NCBI RefSeq assembly: GCF_025397915.1 | Contig: NZ_JALIDZ010000013.1 | Location: forward strand, 62,001 to 126,000 | Source of the DNA: Microbaculum marinisediminis | GTDB lineage: Bacteria > Pseudomonadota > Alphaproteobacteria > Rhizobiales > Tepidamorphaceae | Direction: 5' to 3' | Length of the DNA: 64,000 bases | In this document: piece after piece, positions 1-9,709 of the stretch | How positions within the stretch are numbered: the stretch's first letter is position 1 | Layout: every line of letters begins with the position of its first letter | Notes under the pieces: generated by a model | The model's input: only the letters and a program-made list of their open reading frames with translations | Database searches by the model: none | Told to the model about the DNA's origin: nothing | Made by a program: the position numbers and the translations under genes

Positions 1-689
1 ATTTCATGTGCGACGGCCTGCCGGAGTTGCGGCGTTCGCTTGCCGGGCGCCACGGGGTCTATGTGCTGATCGAGGCCAGCGGGCCGGCGGGGCAGGCCCG
101 CCAGTCGCTGGAGGACCTGCTGGCGGCGGAGATCGACGCCGGCCATATCGCCGATGCGGTTCTGCCCAAGTCAGAACGCGAGACGACCGAGCTCTGGGCC
201 GTGCGCGAGAGCGTCTCGGAATACGGCCGCCTGATGGGGCCGCTGACCGGCTTCGACATCGGCATCCCGACCGGCGAAGCCGGCGCCTTCGTGGCCGAGA
301 TCGAAGCCGCGCTCGCCCGCCACTGGCCGGACGTCCATGCGCTGAGCTACGGCCATATCGGCGACAGCAACCTGCACCTGGTGGTGAACGTGCCGTCGGC
401 CGGGGCGCATCAGCCGCATGATGCGCTGTGCGACCTGGTGTTCGAGGCCGTCAGCCGGTATGGCGGAACCATCTCGGCCGAGCACGGCATCGGCACGATC
501 AAACGGGACTATCTGCATCTCACCCGCAGCCCTTCGGAACTCGAGGTGATGGCGCGGCTGAAGCGCGCGCTCGACCCGAGGGGCATCCTCAACCCGGGCA
601 AGGTCCTTGCCCCGCCCCATTCGGCGACGTCCCAGGCTGTATCCCCAACGGTATCCCCGTCGGCGACGCCTCCGTCCGGGCCGGCCTGA
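1..689 (+). CDS. FAD-linked oxidase (GlcD/D-lactate dehydrogenase type), C-terminal part
   Basis: The reading frame is open at the left edge, so the N-terminal FAD-binding half lies outside the window. What remains is the C-terminal cap domain of the FAD-linked oxidase family (glycolate oxidase GlcD, D-lactate and D-2-hydroxyglutarate dehydrogenases). Family hallmarks visible are the GHIGDSNLH segment, the SAEHGIGTIKR segment and the closing ALDPRGILNPGKV motif that normally ends these proteins. About 25 residues rich in Ser, Pro and Thr follow this motif and look like a low-complexity tail. A 2-hydroxyacid would be oxidised to a 2-oxoacid. The HAAT-type importer starts about 90 bases downstream on the same strand, so the oxidase may act on the imported compound. 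The exact substrate cannot be read from this fragment. Confidence 0.9.
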   Translation, partial: FMCDGLPELRRSLAGRHGVYVLIEASGPAGQARQSLEDLLAAEIDAGHIADAVLPKSERETTELWAVRESVSEYGRLMGPLTGFDIGIPTGEAGAFVAEIEAALARHWPDVHALSYGHIGDSNLHLVVNVPSAGAHQPHDALCDLVFEAVSRYGGTISAEHGIGTIKRDYLHLTRSPSELEVMARLKRALDPRGILNPGKVLAPPHSATSQAVSPTVSPSATPPSGPA

Positions 690-781
690 CCACCTGCGGC
701 CGGACGGGCACGGACGCCTGTCACGGTGCGCCACTAACAATGCCGGGAAGGCATGGACTTGCAGCAACAAGGGAGATTTCG

Positions 782-1903
782 ATGAACGCGATCAAGACAG
801 TCATCTCTGCTCTGGCTCTGGGAGCCGGCATGCTACCGGCGCTGGCCCAGGCCGAGGACATCAACCTCGGCATGGTCATCGCCACGACGGGCCCCTTCGC
901 CGGGGGCGAGGCGTCGCTGATCCACGGCACGCGCATGGCGATCGAGGAGATCAACGCGGCCGGCGGGATCAACGGCGACAACCTCGTCCTGGTGATCGAG
1001 GACACCGGCAGCGAGCAGACCGGCGCGATCAACGCCTTCAACCGGATCGTCTCGATCGAGCCGGTGGCGATCATGAACACGACGATCAGCGGCTTCGTCA
1101 TGTCGCAGATGGGCATGATCGAGGACGAGGGCATCCCGACATTCACCGGTGGTGCCTCGCCGCAGCTGGCGGCGGACGCCAAGGGCACCGAGGCGCTGTT
1201 CCGCGTCCGCACCAGCGACATCCTGGTGGCCAAGGCCGCCGCCCGCTTCGCTACCGAGAACCTGGGCCTGGAGAAGATCGCGGTCCTGCGGCTGAACAAC
1301 GAGTACGGCAACGGCTGGATCCGCATGATCGAGGAGCAGCTCGCCGAGGACGGCAAGACGCCGGTCGCGGTGGAGAGCTTCGAGAGCGTCGACCGCGACG
1401 TGACGGCGCAGATTCTGCGGATCAAGAACGCCGGGACCGAGGCGATCATCGTGGCCGGCGATCCGCCGAACCATCTGGTCATCGTGCAGCAGATTCGCCA
1501 GCTCGGGTTCGAGGGCGCCGTGATCGTGTCGAACTCGGGCGTGCTGCCCTCGACCCTCTCGGCCTACGCCCCCGGCGCGGCGGAGGGAATCTACGGCACC
1601 GTGGATTCGCTGCCGGTGGCCGATCCCGCCCACGCCGAATGGGTCGAGCGCTATCGCAGCGCCTACGACATGGATCCGGATTTCGCCGCGGCGGAATATT
1701 ACGACGGCGTGAAGATGCTGGCCGAGGCGATCGCCAAGGTCGGCACGGACCGAGCCGCGCTGGTCGCGGAGCTGCGCGGCATCGACGGCCATAAGGGGGT
1801 CGGCACCACCTACAGCTACGCCAATGGCGGCGACGGCGGCACCAGCGTGGCGATCGTGCAGGTCGAGAACGGCGGGCTGAAACTCGTCACCAGCGTCGAC
1901 TGA
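782..1903 (+). CDS. ABC transporter periplasmic binding protein, HAAT/LivK type
   Basis: Periplasmic solute receptor of a branched-chain-amino-acid-type (HAAT) importer, 373 residues. The N-terminus has the form of a Sec signal peptide: Lys5, a hydrophobic core, and a likely cleavage after Ala-Gln-Ala at residue 24. The mature part begins with the typical INLGMVIATTGPFAGGE segment and has the GTRMAIEEINAAGG region of the family. The start at 782 is preferred over longer in-frame starts because it directly gives the signal peptide and is preceded by AAGGGAG. The permease and ATPase genes follow with short gaps or overlaps, forming a complete importer. HAAT receptors bind amino acids, amides, urea or aromatic and short carboxylic acids; the ligand is not evident. 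The upstream hydroxyacid oxidase and downstream FadR-like regulator favour a carboxylic acid. Confidence 0.93.
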   Translation: MNAIKTVISALALGAGMLPALAQAEDINLGMVIATTGPFAGGEASLIHGTRMAIEEINAAGGINGDNLVLVIEDTGSEQTGAINAFNRIVSIEPVAIMNTTISGFVMSQMGMIEDEGIPTFTGGASPQLAADAKGTEALFRVRTSDILVAKAAARFATENLGLEKIAVLRLNNEYGNGWIRMIEEQLAEDGKTPVAVESFESVDRDVTAQILRIKNAGTEAIIVAGDPPNHLVIVQQIRQLGFEGAVIVSNSGVLPSTLSAYAPGAAEGIYGTVDSLPVADPAHAEWVERYRSAYDMDPDFAAAEYYDGVKMLAEAIAKVGTDRAALVAELRGIDGHKGVGTTYSYANGGDGGTSVAIVQVENGGLKLVTSVD

Positions 1904-1917
1904 GCGGCGGCGCGGAC

Positions 1918-2790
1918 ATGGATACCTTTATCCAGGTGCTGCTGGCCGGGACGACCATCGGCTGCATCTACGCCCTTGTCGCGCTCGGCTTCACCCTGAC
2001 CATCGCGGCAGCGGGCGTCGTCAACTTCGCCTATGCCGAATGGGTGACCTATGGCGGCTTCTTCGGCGTGATGCTGGTCGGCCTGGGCTGGCCGCTGTGG
2101 CTGGCTCTGATCGGCGCGGTGGTCTTCTCGGTCGGCGTCGGCTACGTCTTCCAGCGGGTGGTCTTCCGCCCGCTGGAGGGAAAGCACTTCCTGACCACCG
2201 TCACGGCGACCATCGGCGTCTCGGTCAGCATGGCGGCGCTGGCCGTCCTGATCTGGGGGCCGTACCCGCTGACGTTGCCCACCTTCTTCGGCAGCGGCAT
2301 CATCTCCCTGGGCGGGGTATCCCTGTTTCCGCACAATCTGCTCATCATCGCCATCACCGCCGTGCTGATCGGCGTCCTGCACCTGGGCCTGACGCGGACG
2401 ACGATCGGCTACCGCCTGCAGGCCACGGCCCAGGATCCCGACGCCGCGCGGCTGATGGGTATCCGGGTCCGCCGGATGCGCACCCTGGCCTATCTGTTCT
2501 CGGCCGGCCTGGCCGGCCTGGCCGGCTTCCTGGTGGCGCCGCTCTTCATCGTCACCACGACGATGGGCTTCTCGCTGATGCTGAAGGGGCTGGCCGCGAC
2601 CATCGTCGGCGGATGGGGCTCGCTCAAGGGCGCCGTGTTCGGCGGCCTGATCATCGGTATCATTGAGGCCCTGGGGGCCGCCTACATCTCGTCCGAGTAC
2701 AAGGACGTGATAGCCTTCCTGATCGTCATCGTCGTGCTGCTGGCCATGCCGCGCGGCCTCTTTCCCGAGCGCATCGCGGAGAAACTGTGA
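1918..2790 (+). CDS. ABC transporter permease, LivH family
   Basis: Inner-membrane permease subunit of the HAAT importer, 290 residues with about eight hydrophobic segments. The opening IQVLLAGTTIGCIYALVALGF and the segment VVNFAYAEWVTYGGFFG are characteristic of LivH. The EAA-like loop after GYRLQATAQDPDAARLMGI is where the ATPase subunits dock in this family. The gene starts 14 bases after the receptor gene. Its stop overlaps the start of the LivM gene by four bases (ATGA), which indicates translational coupling and equal amounts of the two permease chains. Confidence 0.94.
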   Translation: MDTFIQVLLAGTTIGCIYALVALGFTLTIAAAGVVNFAYAEWVTYGGFFGVMLVGLGWPLWLALIGAVVFSVGVGYVFQRVVFRPLEGKHFLTTVTATIGVSVSMAALAVLIWGPYPLTLPTFFGSGIISLGGVSLFPHNLLIIAITAVLIGVLHLGLTRTTIGYRLQATAQDPDAARLMGIRVRRMRTLAYLFSAGLAGLAGFLVAPLFIVTTTMGFSLMLKGLAATIVGGWGSLKGAVFGGLIIGIIEALGAAYISSEYKDVIAFLIVIVVLLAMPRGLFPERIAEKL

Positions 2791-3779
2791 TGACCGGGAG
2801 GACGTCCGACACCGCAAACAACCGGATCCGTCTCGCCGGGCTGGCCCTGGCGCTGGCCACCGCCGCGCTGCTGCCCTTCGTGCTGGGCTCGAACTACCAT
2901 CTCGGCGTCGCGCATCAGGTGCTGATCTTCATCATCCTGGCCTCGGGCTACGACCTGCTGCTGGGGTTCACCGGCCTTCTGTCCTTCGGGCATATCGGGC
3001 TGTTCGCCATCGGCGCCTATACCAGCGCGATCCTCGTGACCTCGACCGGTGCGCCCTTCATGGTCGGACTGATCGGGGCGGCGGTGCTGACCGGCGTGGT
3101 CGGGGTAGTGATCTCGATCCCGGCATTGCGCATCAAGGGCCACTCGCTGACCCTGCTGACGCTGGCGCTCGGCGAGGTCATCCGCGTCGTCATCCGGTCG
3201 ATGGAATGGCTCACCAACGGCTCGCACGGCATCGCGGGGATTCCGCGGCCCGAGATCCTGGGCTTCTCGTTCCGCCAGCCGCTGCCGCTCTACTATCTGC
3301 TGCTGGTCATCGCCCTCCTGACCATCGCGTTCGCGTGGAAACTGAAGCGGTCGCGGTACGGCCGGGCCTTCAACGCGATCCGCGATTCCGAGATCGCGGC
3401 GGATGTCTGCGGCGTGAATATCTCGCGGATGAAGATGCTGGCCTTCGGCCTCAGCGCAGTCATCGCGGGGATCGCGGGCAGCCTCTACGCCCATACCGTG
3501 CGCTTCATCAGCCCCGAATTCTTCAGCCTCGGCCTGACCGTGATCCTGCTGGCCATGGTGCTGATCGGCGGGCGCGGCACCATCATCGGCCCGATCCTCG
3601 GCGCGATCCTGTTCATCTCGCTGCCCGAGGCCCTGCGCTTCGTGAAGGAGTACTACCTCGTCGCCTTCGGGATCACGATCTGGCTCTCGGTCCTGCTCCT
3701 GCCGGAGGGGCTGGCGGGGCTGCCGCGCCGGCTCAGGCGCTGGATGCCGCGACGCAACGCGAAGGAGGCCGGCCTATGA
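2787..3779 (+). CDS. ABC transporter permease, LivM family
   Basis: Second inner-membrane permease of the importer, 330 residues. It shows the LivM pattern: a hydrophobic N-terminus, then LLLGFTGLLSFGHIGLFAIG, and the segment GRAFNAIRDSEIAADVCGVNI that forms the coupling loop. It overlaps LivH by four bases and its stop overlaps the next ATPase start in the same way (ATGA at 3776-3779). The C-terminus ends in a basic stretch (RRLRRWMPRRNAK), which fits a cytoplasmic tail. Confidence 0.94.
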   Translation: MMTGRTSDTANNRIRLAGLALALATAALLPFVLGSNYHLGVAHQVLIFIILASGYDLLLGFTGLLSFGHIGLFAIGAYTSAILVTSTGAPFMVGLIGAAVLTGVVGVVISIPALRIKGHSLTLLTLALGEVIRVVIRSMEWLTNGSHGIAGIPRPEILGFSFRQPLPLYYLLLVIALLTIAFAWKLKRSRYGRAFNAIRDSEIAADVCGVNISRMKMLAFGLSAVIAGIAGSLYAHTVRFISPEFFSLGLTVILLAMVLIGGRGTIIGPILGAILFISLPEALRFVKEYYLVAFGITIWLSVLLLPEGLAGLPRRLRRWMPRRNAKEAGL

Positions 3780-4535
3780 CCATGGTGCTCGACGTCTCCG
3801 GCGTGACCAAGCGGTTCGGCGGGTTGACCGCGCTCAGCGATGTCAGCTTCAGCCTGGACCGGGGCAAGATCCTCGGTCTGGTCGGCCCGAACGGATCGGG
3901 CAAGTCGACCATGCTGAACGTGCTGTCCGGCGTCTACGCGCCGGAACTGGGCAGCGTCACGCTCAACGGTGCCGCCATCACCGGCATGGCCCCGAACCAG
4001 ATCACGCGGGCCGGCCTGGCGCGGACCTTCCAGAACCTGCAGCTCTTCGGCGGGCTCACCATCGGGCAGAACGTCATGGTGGGGCGCAATTGCCGGATGA
4101 GCAGCTCGCTGCTCGGGACGATCTTCGGCTTCTCCTCCGCCCGGCGGGAAGAGGACGAGGCGCGCGAGACGGCCCGGACGTATCTGGATTTCGTCGGTCT
4201 CGCGGACCGCTTCGACGACGAGACATCGTCGCTTTCCTATGGCGAGCGGCGCCTGCTGGAGGTCGCTCGGGCCCTGGCGGCCTCGCCCGAGGTGCTGATG
4301 CTGGACGAGCCCTGTGCGGGACTGTCGCAAGGGGAGGCCGACGACCTGGCCGATTCCATCCGTCAGGTGGCCGCGCAGGGGATCTCGGTCATCGTGATCG
4401 AACACAACATGCGCTTCATCATGCAGCTGGTGGACCGGATCGTGGCGCTGAATTTCGGGCAGAAGATCGCCGAAGGCACGCCGCAGGAAATCCGTGCCAA
4501 CGAAGACGTGATCGCCGCCTATCTGGGACGTCGCC

Positions 4536-4543
<8 letters not shown>
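3776..4543 (+). CDS. ABC transporter ATP-binding protein, LivG family
   Basis: Cytoplasmic ATPase of the importer, 255 residues. Walker A is GPNGSGKST at residues 38-46, the signature is LSYGERRLLEVARAL, and Walker B is VLMLDEPCAGLS. The FQNLQLFGGLTIGQNVMVG stretch is the LivG-type Q-loop region. The start at 3776 overlaps the LivM stop; a second ATG two codons later would give an almost identical protein. The signature Gly-Gly is replaced by Tyr-Gly, which is common in LivG. It pairs with the LivF ATPase that follows with an eight-base overlap. Confidence 0.94.
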
Positions 4544-5249
<706 letters not shown>

Positions 5250-5286
5250 GTATGACAAGGGTCTGGGCAGGCTTGCGGACAGCCGC

Positions 5287-6042
5287 ATGAACGATCGGTA
5301 CTTTCGACCCGTCAAGGTGTTGCTGCCCAGCGAGGAGGTGGCGCGCCTGATTTCCGATGCGATCCGCTCGGGGGACTTCCCCGTTGGCTCCCGGCTGCCC
5401 TCGGAACGGCGGCTGGCGGAGAAGATGGAGGTCAGCCGTCCGACGGTCCGCGAGGCTGTCCGTATTCTCGTCGAGCAGGGGGTGCTTGCCGTGAAGCCCG
5501 GTTCGGGCGGTGGCATTTTCGTGGCCAGCGAGGATGTGCCCTTCGACATCATCGTCGACATGCCGCAGATGCGCCCTGGCGAGATCGACGATGCCTTGGA
5601 GATGCGACGGCTGATCCTGCCGTGGGTCGTTCAGATTGCCTCCCGCTATGCCGGCGATGATGATTTCGAGCGGATGCGCTCCGCCATCGTCTTCGGGCGT
5701 GCCAGCCTGCCGCCCGAGGGCGAAAAGATCTCCGCTCAGGCGGTCAACCTGGTGATCATCGCGACGATGCGCTTCGACCTGGCCATGGCCGAGGCGACCC
5801 GCAACGTTCTGGTGCGGCAGCTGATGGACCAGCTGCTGCATTGGGTCGAGCCGCTGCGCCACCGCACACTGCATACGCGGGAGGACCTCGAGCTGTCGCT
5901 GGACCTGACGAACGAAATGCTGGAGGCGATCGAACTGGCCGACGCGGAGCGCATCGACCGGATCACCGAACGCAGGCTGAGCATTCTGGAAACGGCGCTG
6001 GAACAGCACACAGGCCGCCGAATGCGGCGCCATCGCCGCTGA
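5287..6042 (+). CDS. GntR-family transcriptional regulator, FadR/FCD subfamily
   Basis: DNA-binding regulator of 251 residues. The N-terminal winged helix is clear (VARLISDAIRSGDFPVGSRL, then LAEKMEVSRPTVREAVRIL). It is followed by an all-alpha FCD-type ligand domain, which in FadR, LldR and PdhR senses carboxylic acids. I chose the ATG at 5287 because it puts the family-typical start about 15 residues before the helix; longer in-frame starts would run inside livF. The ribosome site is weak. Its position just downstream of the importer suggests that it represses the transporter and oxidase genes and responds to the imported acid. That role is inferred. Confidence 0.88.
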   Translation: MNDRYFRPVKVLLPSEEVARLISDAIRSGDFPVGSRLPSERRLAEKMEVSRPTVREAVRILVEQGVLAVKPGSGGGIFVASEDVPFDIIVDMPQMRPGEIDDALEMRRLILPWVVQIASRYAGDDDFERMRSAIVFGRASLPPEGEKISAQAVNLVIIATMRFDLAMAEATRNVLVRQLMDQLLHWVEPLRHRTLHTREDLELSLDLTNEMLEAIELADAERIDRITERRLSILETALEQHTGRRMRRHRR

Positions 6043-6070
6043 CCGGCCGCTAGCTCCGACGAGCGGCAGG

Positions 6071-6088
6071 GATCCCGTTGTCGGGATC
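6071..6088. terminator. Hairpin between convergent genes
   Basis: A perfect inverted repeat with 7-bp arms GATCCCG and CGGGATC and a TTGT loop lies between the stop of the GntR gene and the stop of the lipoate ligase gene. There is no clear T-run on either side, so it may be a weak bidirectional terminator or a 3' end stabiliser. Confidence 0.45.
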
Positions 6089-6129
6089 ACCTGCGGCCTC
6101 CGGTCCGGACGTCCTCTTTCCGGGCGCCG

Positions 6130-7263
6130 TCAGCCGGTAATGGCGTCGGCGCCCTTGGGTGATGTCTCCGAGGGTGGTTCTTCTGCCGGGGCGGTGGCGT
6201 TGGCGATCGCGGTGGCGAAGTCGGCGGGCGCGGCGGTCAGGAGGCCGACCTGCGCTTCGGCGAAGAAGGTGTCGATCACCTCGGTGACGTCGGCCAGCAG
6301 CGCGCCGCGCAGCGCGGCCTCCAGGTTCATCACCGTCTTCGGCGGGGTGACGAAGAAATCCCCGGTGATCACGATCTCGCGGATGCGGTCCTGGTTCGGG
6401 CCTTCCAGGCGCAGATGCGCGGTGATGGTGCCGCCGCGGCCGGTGTGGCTGCCGACCAGCACGTCGGCGCGGCCGGCCGGGTCGTCGATCTCGTAGACGA
6501 ACGCGTCGGTGCCGATGTCCTCGTCGAACAGGCGGCGGCTGGTCTGTTCCTCCTCCGCGGTGATGTCGCCGGGCTGCGGCGTGATGCCGAGCCGCTCGGC
6601 GAAGCCCTCCAGCAGCGCCTGCTTCACCTCGGCGATCGCCGGCGGCGTGCCGCCGAACAGCTCCCTCAGGGTGACAACGCGCTGCACGCCGCTGGTCTCG
6701 CCGCGCTTGGCCAGCTTGGCGGCCGGGATGTTGAGGAGCGCGGCCATCCGGCTCGCGTCCATGTCGACCAGGGTCGTGCCCTGGTAGAAGATGGTCGAGC
6801 CGTCGAAGAAGCCGCCGGTGCCGGAGATCTTGCGGCCGTCGACCTCGATGTCGTTGCGCGGGCGGTAGCGGGCGTCGATGCCGAGCTTCGACAGGCCCGC
6901 GGCGGCGGCCTCGCAGATTTCCCGGGCGAGATCGCCGAGATTGTCGATCGCCAGCGTGCTCCTGCGGAAGACGAGCTCCCAGCCGAACTGGCCCTCGTCG
7001 AGATAGAGCGCGCCGCCGCCGGTGATGCGCCGGCCGATACCGACGCCGGCCGCGCGGCAGGCGTCCAGGTTCAGCTCCTGCGAAATCGCCTGGTGCCGTC
7101 CCACGAGCACCGACGGCGGGAACTGCAGGAAGCGCACGGTGTCGGGGATGGTACCCGCCTTGTGGCTTTCGATCAGCGCTTGATCGAAGGCGATCTGCTC
7201 CCGGCACGGGCGGATGCCCGTGTCGATGACGCGAAACGGCTTTTGTGCGGCTGCCGTGTTCAT
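6130..7263 (-). CDS. lplA: Lipoate-protein ligase (LplA family, sLpl-like)
   Basis: Attaches lipoate or octanoate to lysine of lipoyl-domain proteins through an acyl-adenylate. The protein has 377 residues. The ligase motif RRITGGGALYLDEGQ lies at residues 78-92, and the expected catalytic lysine is Lys145 in NDIEVDGRKISGTGGFF. The C-terminal part (from about residue 210) resembles the accessory domain of bipartite ligases, and the last 25 residues are a Pro/Glu-rich tail. The start is supported by GGGAGG seven bases upstream. It is the last gene of a five-gene operon with two radical SAM proteins and a flavoprotein, so it probably loads octanoate that the LipS-type enzymes then convert on the protein. 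A LipB-like octanoyltransferase role is possible but less likely, given the intact ligase motif. Confidence 0.88.
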   Translation of the reverse strand: MNTAAAQKPFRVIDTGIRPCREQIAFDQALIESHKAGTIPDTVRFLQFPPSVLVGRHQAISQELNLDACRAAGVGIGRRITGGGALYLDEGQFGWELVFRRSTLAIDNLGDLAREICEAAAAGLSKLGIDARYRPRNDIEVDGRKISGTGGFFDGSTIFYQGTTLVDMDASRMAALLNIPAAKLAKRGETSGVQRVVTLRELFGGTPPAIAEVKQALLEGFAERLGITPQPGDITAEEEQTSRRLFDEDIGTDAFVYEIDDPAGRADVLVGSHTGRGGTITAHLRLEGPNQDRIREIVITGDFFVTPPKTVMNLEAALRGALLADVTEVIDTFFAEAQVGLLTAAPADFATAIANATAPAEEPPSETSPKGADAITG

Positions 7264-7274
7264 GGTCGACCTCC

Positions 7275-8573
7275 CTAGTCGTCGAGTCCTTCGAATTCTT
7301 CCCCCGGAACGTAGGTCTCGCCGGGCCGGTCCATCCCGAGCTGGCTGCGCACCTTGCGGATGTCGACGTCTTCGAGGGCGAACGGATAGCTGGCGATGTT
7401 GCTGGGCGGCGAGTCGCCATAGGGCCGGTCGCAGGCCGAGATGTCCTCGGCGAACTTGCCCGGGCAGCCCGAGGTGCGGAAGGCGATGCCGGACTCGATG
7501 ATCGCGTCGAGCTCGGCGCCCTTCAGGCCGAAGTCGACGATCCGGCCGGTCTCGTCGAAGGCCATGTGATCGATCCGCACGTCGCAATAGTCGATGAGGT
7601 AGCGGGCGAGCTGCACCCGCCGCCACTGGTCGCGCGGCGTGGCCGGCAGATGATCCATCAGCGAGCCCTTCTCGGGGAAGAAGCAGAACATGTGCGAATG
7701 CCCGCCGAGATCGACCAACTGCTGCACCAGTGCGATCACGTCGTGCTCGGTCTCGCCCATGCCGACGATGATGTGGGCGCCGAACTTCTGCGGACCGAAG
7801 ATGTCCCGGGCATCCATCAGGACCTCCCAGTACTTCTTCCAGCTGTGCGGCGACTGGACGCCCTTGCCACGGGTGCGGTCGAAGAGCTGCGGCGTCGCGG
7901 CGTCGAGCGCCACGGTGAATATGTCGGAGCCCATCTCGCGCAGGCGCGCGACGTCGTCGCGCGTCATCGTGGTGGGGTTCGACAGGATCGAGATCGGGAT
8001 GGCGTCGGGATCGATCCGGTCGGTCCAGGTCTTGAGCACCGTCACCGTGTCCTCGTCGGAGCGCGGATGGGTGATCATCGAGATGCACATGCGGTGGAAC
8101 GGCGAGGCGGCGACGTCGCGGGCGACGATGTCGACCACCTCGGCCATCGGCACCGCCGGCCAGTCGACCCGGATGAAGTTGCGGTCGGCGTAGTTGCGCT
8201 CGGCTTCGCGGTGGCGGGCAAGGCCGCAATAGGCGCAATTGGCGCGGCAGCCCTCCGGATAGGTCAGCAGCAGGTTGAGGCAGCGGGTGCAGGCGCAGCG
8301 GTGCATCTTGCCCTGGACGAGGCCGAGCGTGATCGCCGCCGCCGTCGACATCTGGACGTAGTCCGGCGAGCGCATGTGCGGGGTCAGGATGTTGTAGTTC
8401 GGGAAATAGTGGCCCTGCGGCGCGATGTCGTTGTCCTTGACCGGACGGCCGTTGCGGAACGCGGCGGGCACGTTGCCGGGCGTGCGCGGCTCCATCAGGT
8501 CGTACGGATTGTAGTCCAGGCCGCCGGCGCCGATCGCACCGGGGCCGGCGTTTTCCGGTTTCAAACAGGTCAT
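7275..8573 (-). CDS. Radical SAM protein, LipS-type lipoyl synthase component (larger partner)
   Basis: Radical SAM enzyme of 432 residues. The CX3CX2C cluster motif is Cys109/Cys113/Cys116, preceded by extra cysteines Cys93, Cys95 and Cys98. Near the C-terminus there is a further pair in SGCPGKF and ACDRPYGD. These extra cysteines could hold the auxiliary iron-sulfur cluster that is sacrificed in sulfur insertion, as in LipA. The gene sits between a flavoprotein and a lipoate ligase and shares the operon with a second radical SAM gene, so I assign it to the two-protein LipS1/LipS2 lipoyl synthase class; which of the two it is I cannot decide. GAGGG upstream and an ATGA overlap with the preceding gene support the start. 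It could be another sulfur-inserting radical SAM enzyme, since biotin-synthase-like annotation is common for this group. Confidence 0.75.
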   Translation of the reverse strand: MTCLKPENAGPGAIGAGGLDYNPYDLMEPRTPGNVPAAFRNGRPVKDNDIAPQGHYFPNYNILTPHMRSPDYVQMSTAAAITLGLVQGKMHRCACTRCLNLLLTYPEGCRANCAYCGLARHREAERNYADRNFIRVDWPAVPMAEVVDIVARDVAASPFHRMCISMITHPRSDEDTVTVLKTWTDRIDPDAIPISILSNPTTMTRDDVARLREMGSDIFTVALDAATPQLFDRTRGKGVQSPHSWKKYWEVLMDARDIFGPQKFGAHIIVGMGETEHDVIALVQQLVDLGGHSHMFCFFPEKGSLMDHLPATPRDQWRRVQLARYLIDYCDVRIDHMAFDETGRIVDFGLKGAELDAIIESGIAFRTSGCPGKFAEDISACDRPYGDSPPSNIASYPFALEDVDIRKVRSQLGMDRPGETYVPGEEFEGLDD

Positions 8574-9709
8574 GCCATTTCCCTCGCTTCGCTCCCGATC
8601 GCGGGGTCGACCGTCGATCCGCCATGAGTCCGGCTTTCGTCGCGCCAGTACTCGGGATAGGCGATCCAGCCGCCGCGCAGATCCGCCTCTTGCGGCCGCC
8701 CCTGCCGGGCATAGGTGTGGAGGAGCCGCGACCGCCGCTTCCGCGCAAGCGCGAGCGACGGCCCGAACAGGTCCTCTATCTCTTCGGCGTAGTCGTCGAG
8801 CGCCTCGGCCTCGCCGGCGATCCGCGCCGCGGCGGCCTGTCCGGCGAGCCGGCCCGAGATGACGGCGGCGTTGATGCCGGCGCCGGTGACGGGGTTGGTC
8901 AGTCCGGCCGCGTCGCCGCACAACAGTACCGGGACGTCGCCGAGCGCCCCGACCGGCCCGACGATGCCGCCGACCGGGATCAGTCCTCCGGTGTGGCGGT
9001 GGACCGTGGTGCCGACGCGGCCGGCGGCGACGAGCTCGGCGTGCAATGTGTCGAGCAGCGGCTTCAGCCTGTGCTTTTCGGCGGGAACGACGCCGAGGCC
9101 GATGTTGCACAGCCCGCCCTTGGGAAACAGCCAGGCGTAACCGCCGACGATCTCCGGGCGCAGAAAGATGTCGGTGCCCGTGTGCGGCGCCAGCAGGTCG
9201 ACGGTGATCTGCCGGGTCTCGACCAGATCGACGTTCGGGCAGTCGATCGCGGCGCCGACGCGGGAGCGCGGACCGTCGGCGCCGATGACCACCCGGGGGT
9301 GGACCGCGAGGCCGGTACCGACCGTGGCGGCGCCTGTGGGCGAGAGCGTGCGCAGCGGCGTCGCGAAACGGCAGTCGACGCCGGCGTCCCTGGCCCGGTC
9401 GACGAGCTGGCGGTCGAATTGCGCGCGGTCGATCATGTAGCCCATGAAGTTCGGCGTCAGGTCGGCGTCGCCGTCGCCGAGAAAGGTCTCCATCCGGTCG
9501 ATGCCCTGGATGCGCGACGCGCCGACGGTCGCGACCTCGGCGCGGACCATCGTCGGCACGAACTCGGCGCACTGCACCGGCAGCCCAGGCTCGGCGTTGC
9601 GCTCGACCGCGAGCACCCGCGCGCCCGCCTCGGCGGCGGCCGCCGCGGCGGCGGCGCCGGCCGGGCCGAGGCCCGATACCAGGACGTCGATGTCCGCGCC
9701 CGCGGTCAT
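8570..9709 (-). CDS. lipT: FAD-dependent oxidoreductase, geranylgeranyl-reductase-like (LipT-type)
   Basis: Flavoprotein of 379 residues. The N-terminal dinucleotide motif is VSGLGPAGAAAAAAAAEAG, the middle has the PKGG segment (WLFPKGGLCNIGLG) typical of the geranylgeranyl reductase family, and the second FAD motif is LLCGDAAGLTNPVTGAGI. It overlaps both neighbours by four bases, each a radical SAM gene. In the LipS1/LipS2 lipoate route a similar flavoprotein called LipT accompanies the radical SAM pair and is proposed to supply electrons to them. The symbol rests on this context. Alternative: an ordinary geranylgeranyl reductase, but no isoprenoid genes lie nearby. Confidence 0.75.
   Translation of the reverse strand: MTAGADIDVLVSGLGPAGAAAAAAAAEAGARVLAVERNAEPGLPVQCAEFVPTMVRAEVATVGASRIQGIDRMETFLGDGDADLTPNFMGYMIDRAQFDRQLVDRARDAGVDCRFATPLRTLSPTGAATVGTGLAVHPRVVIGADGPRSRVGAAIDCPNVDLVETRQITVDLLAPHTGTDIFLRPEIVGGYAWLFPKGGLCNIGLGVVPAEKHRLKPLLDTLHAELVAAGRVGTTVHRHTGGLIPVGGIVGPVGALGDVPVLLCGDAAGLTNPVTGAGINAAVISGRLAGQAAAARIAGEAEALDDYAEEIEDLFGPSLALARKRRSRLLHTYARQGRPQEADLRGGWIAYPEYWRDESRTHGGSTVDPAIGSEAREMA

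Noticed and set aside
6130-7263. Assigning the lipoate ligase as a LipB octanoyltransferase
   Set aside because: The RRITGGG motif and Lys145 in the ligase position fit the LplA family better.
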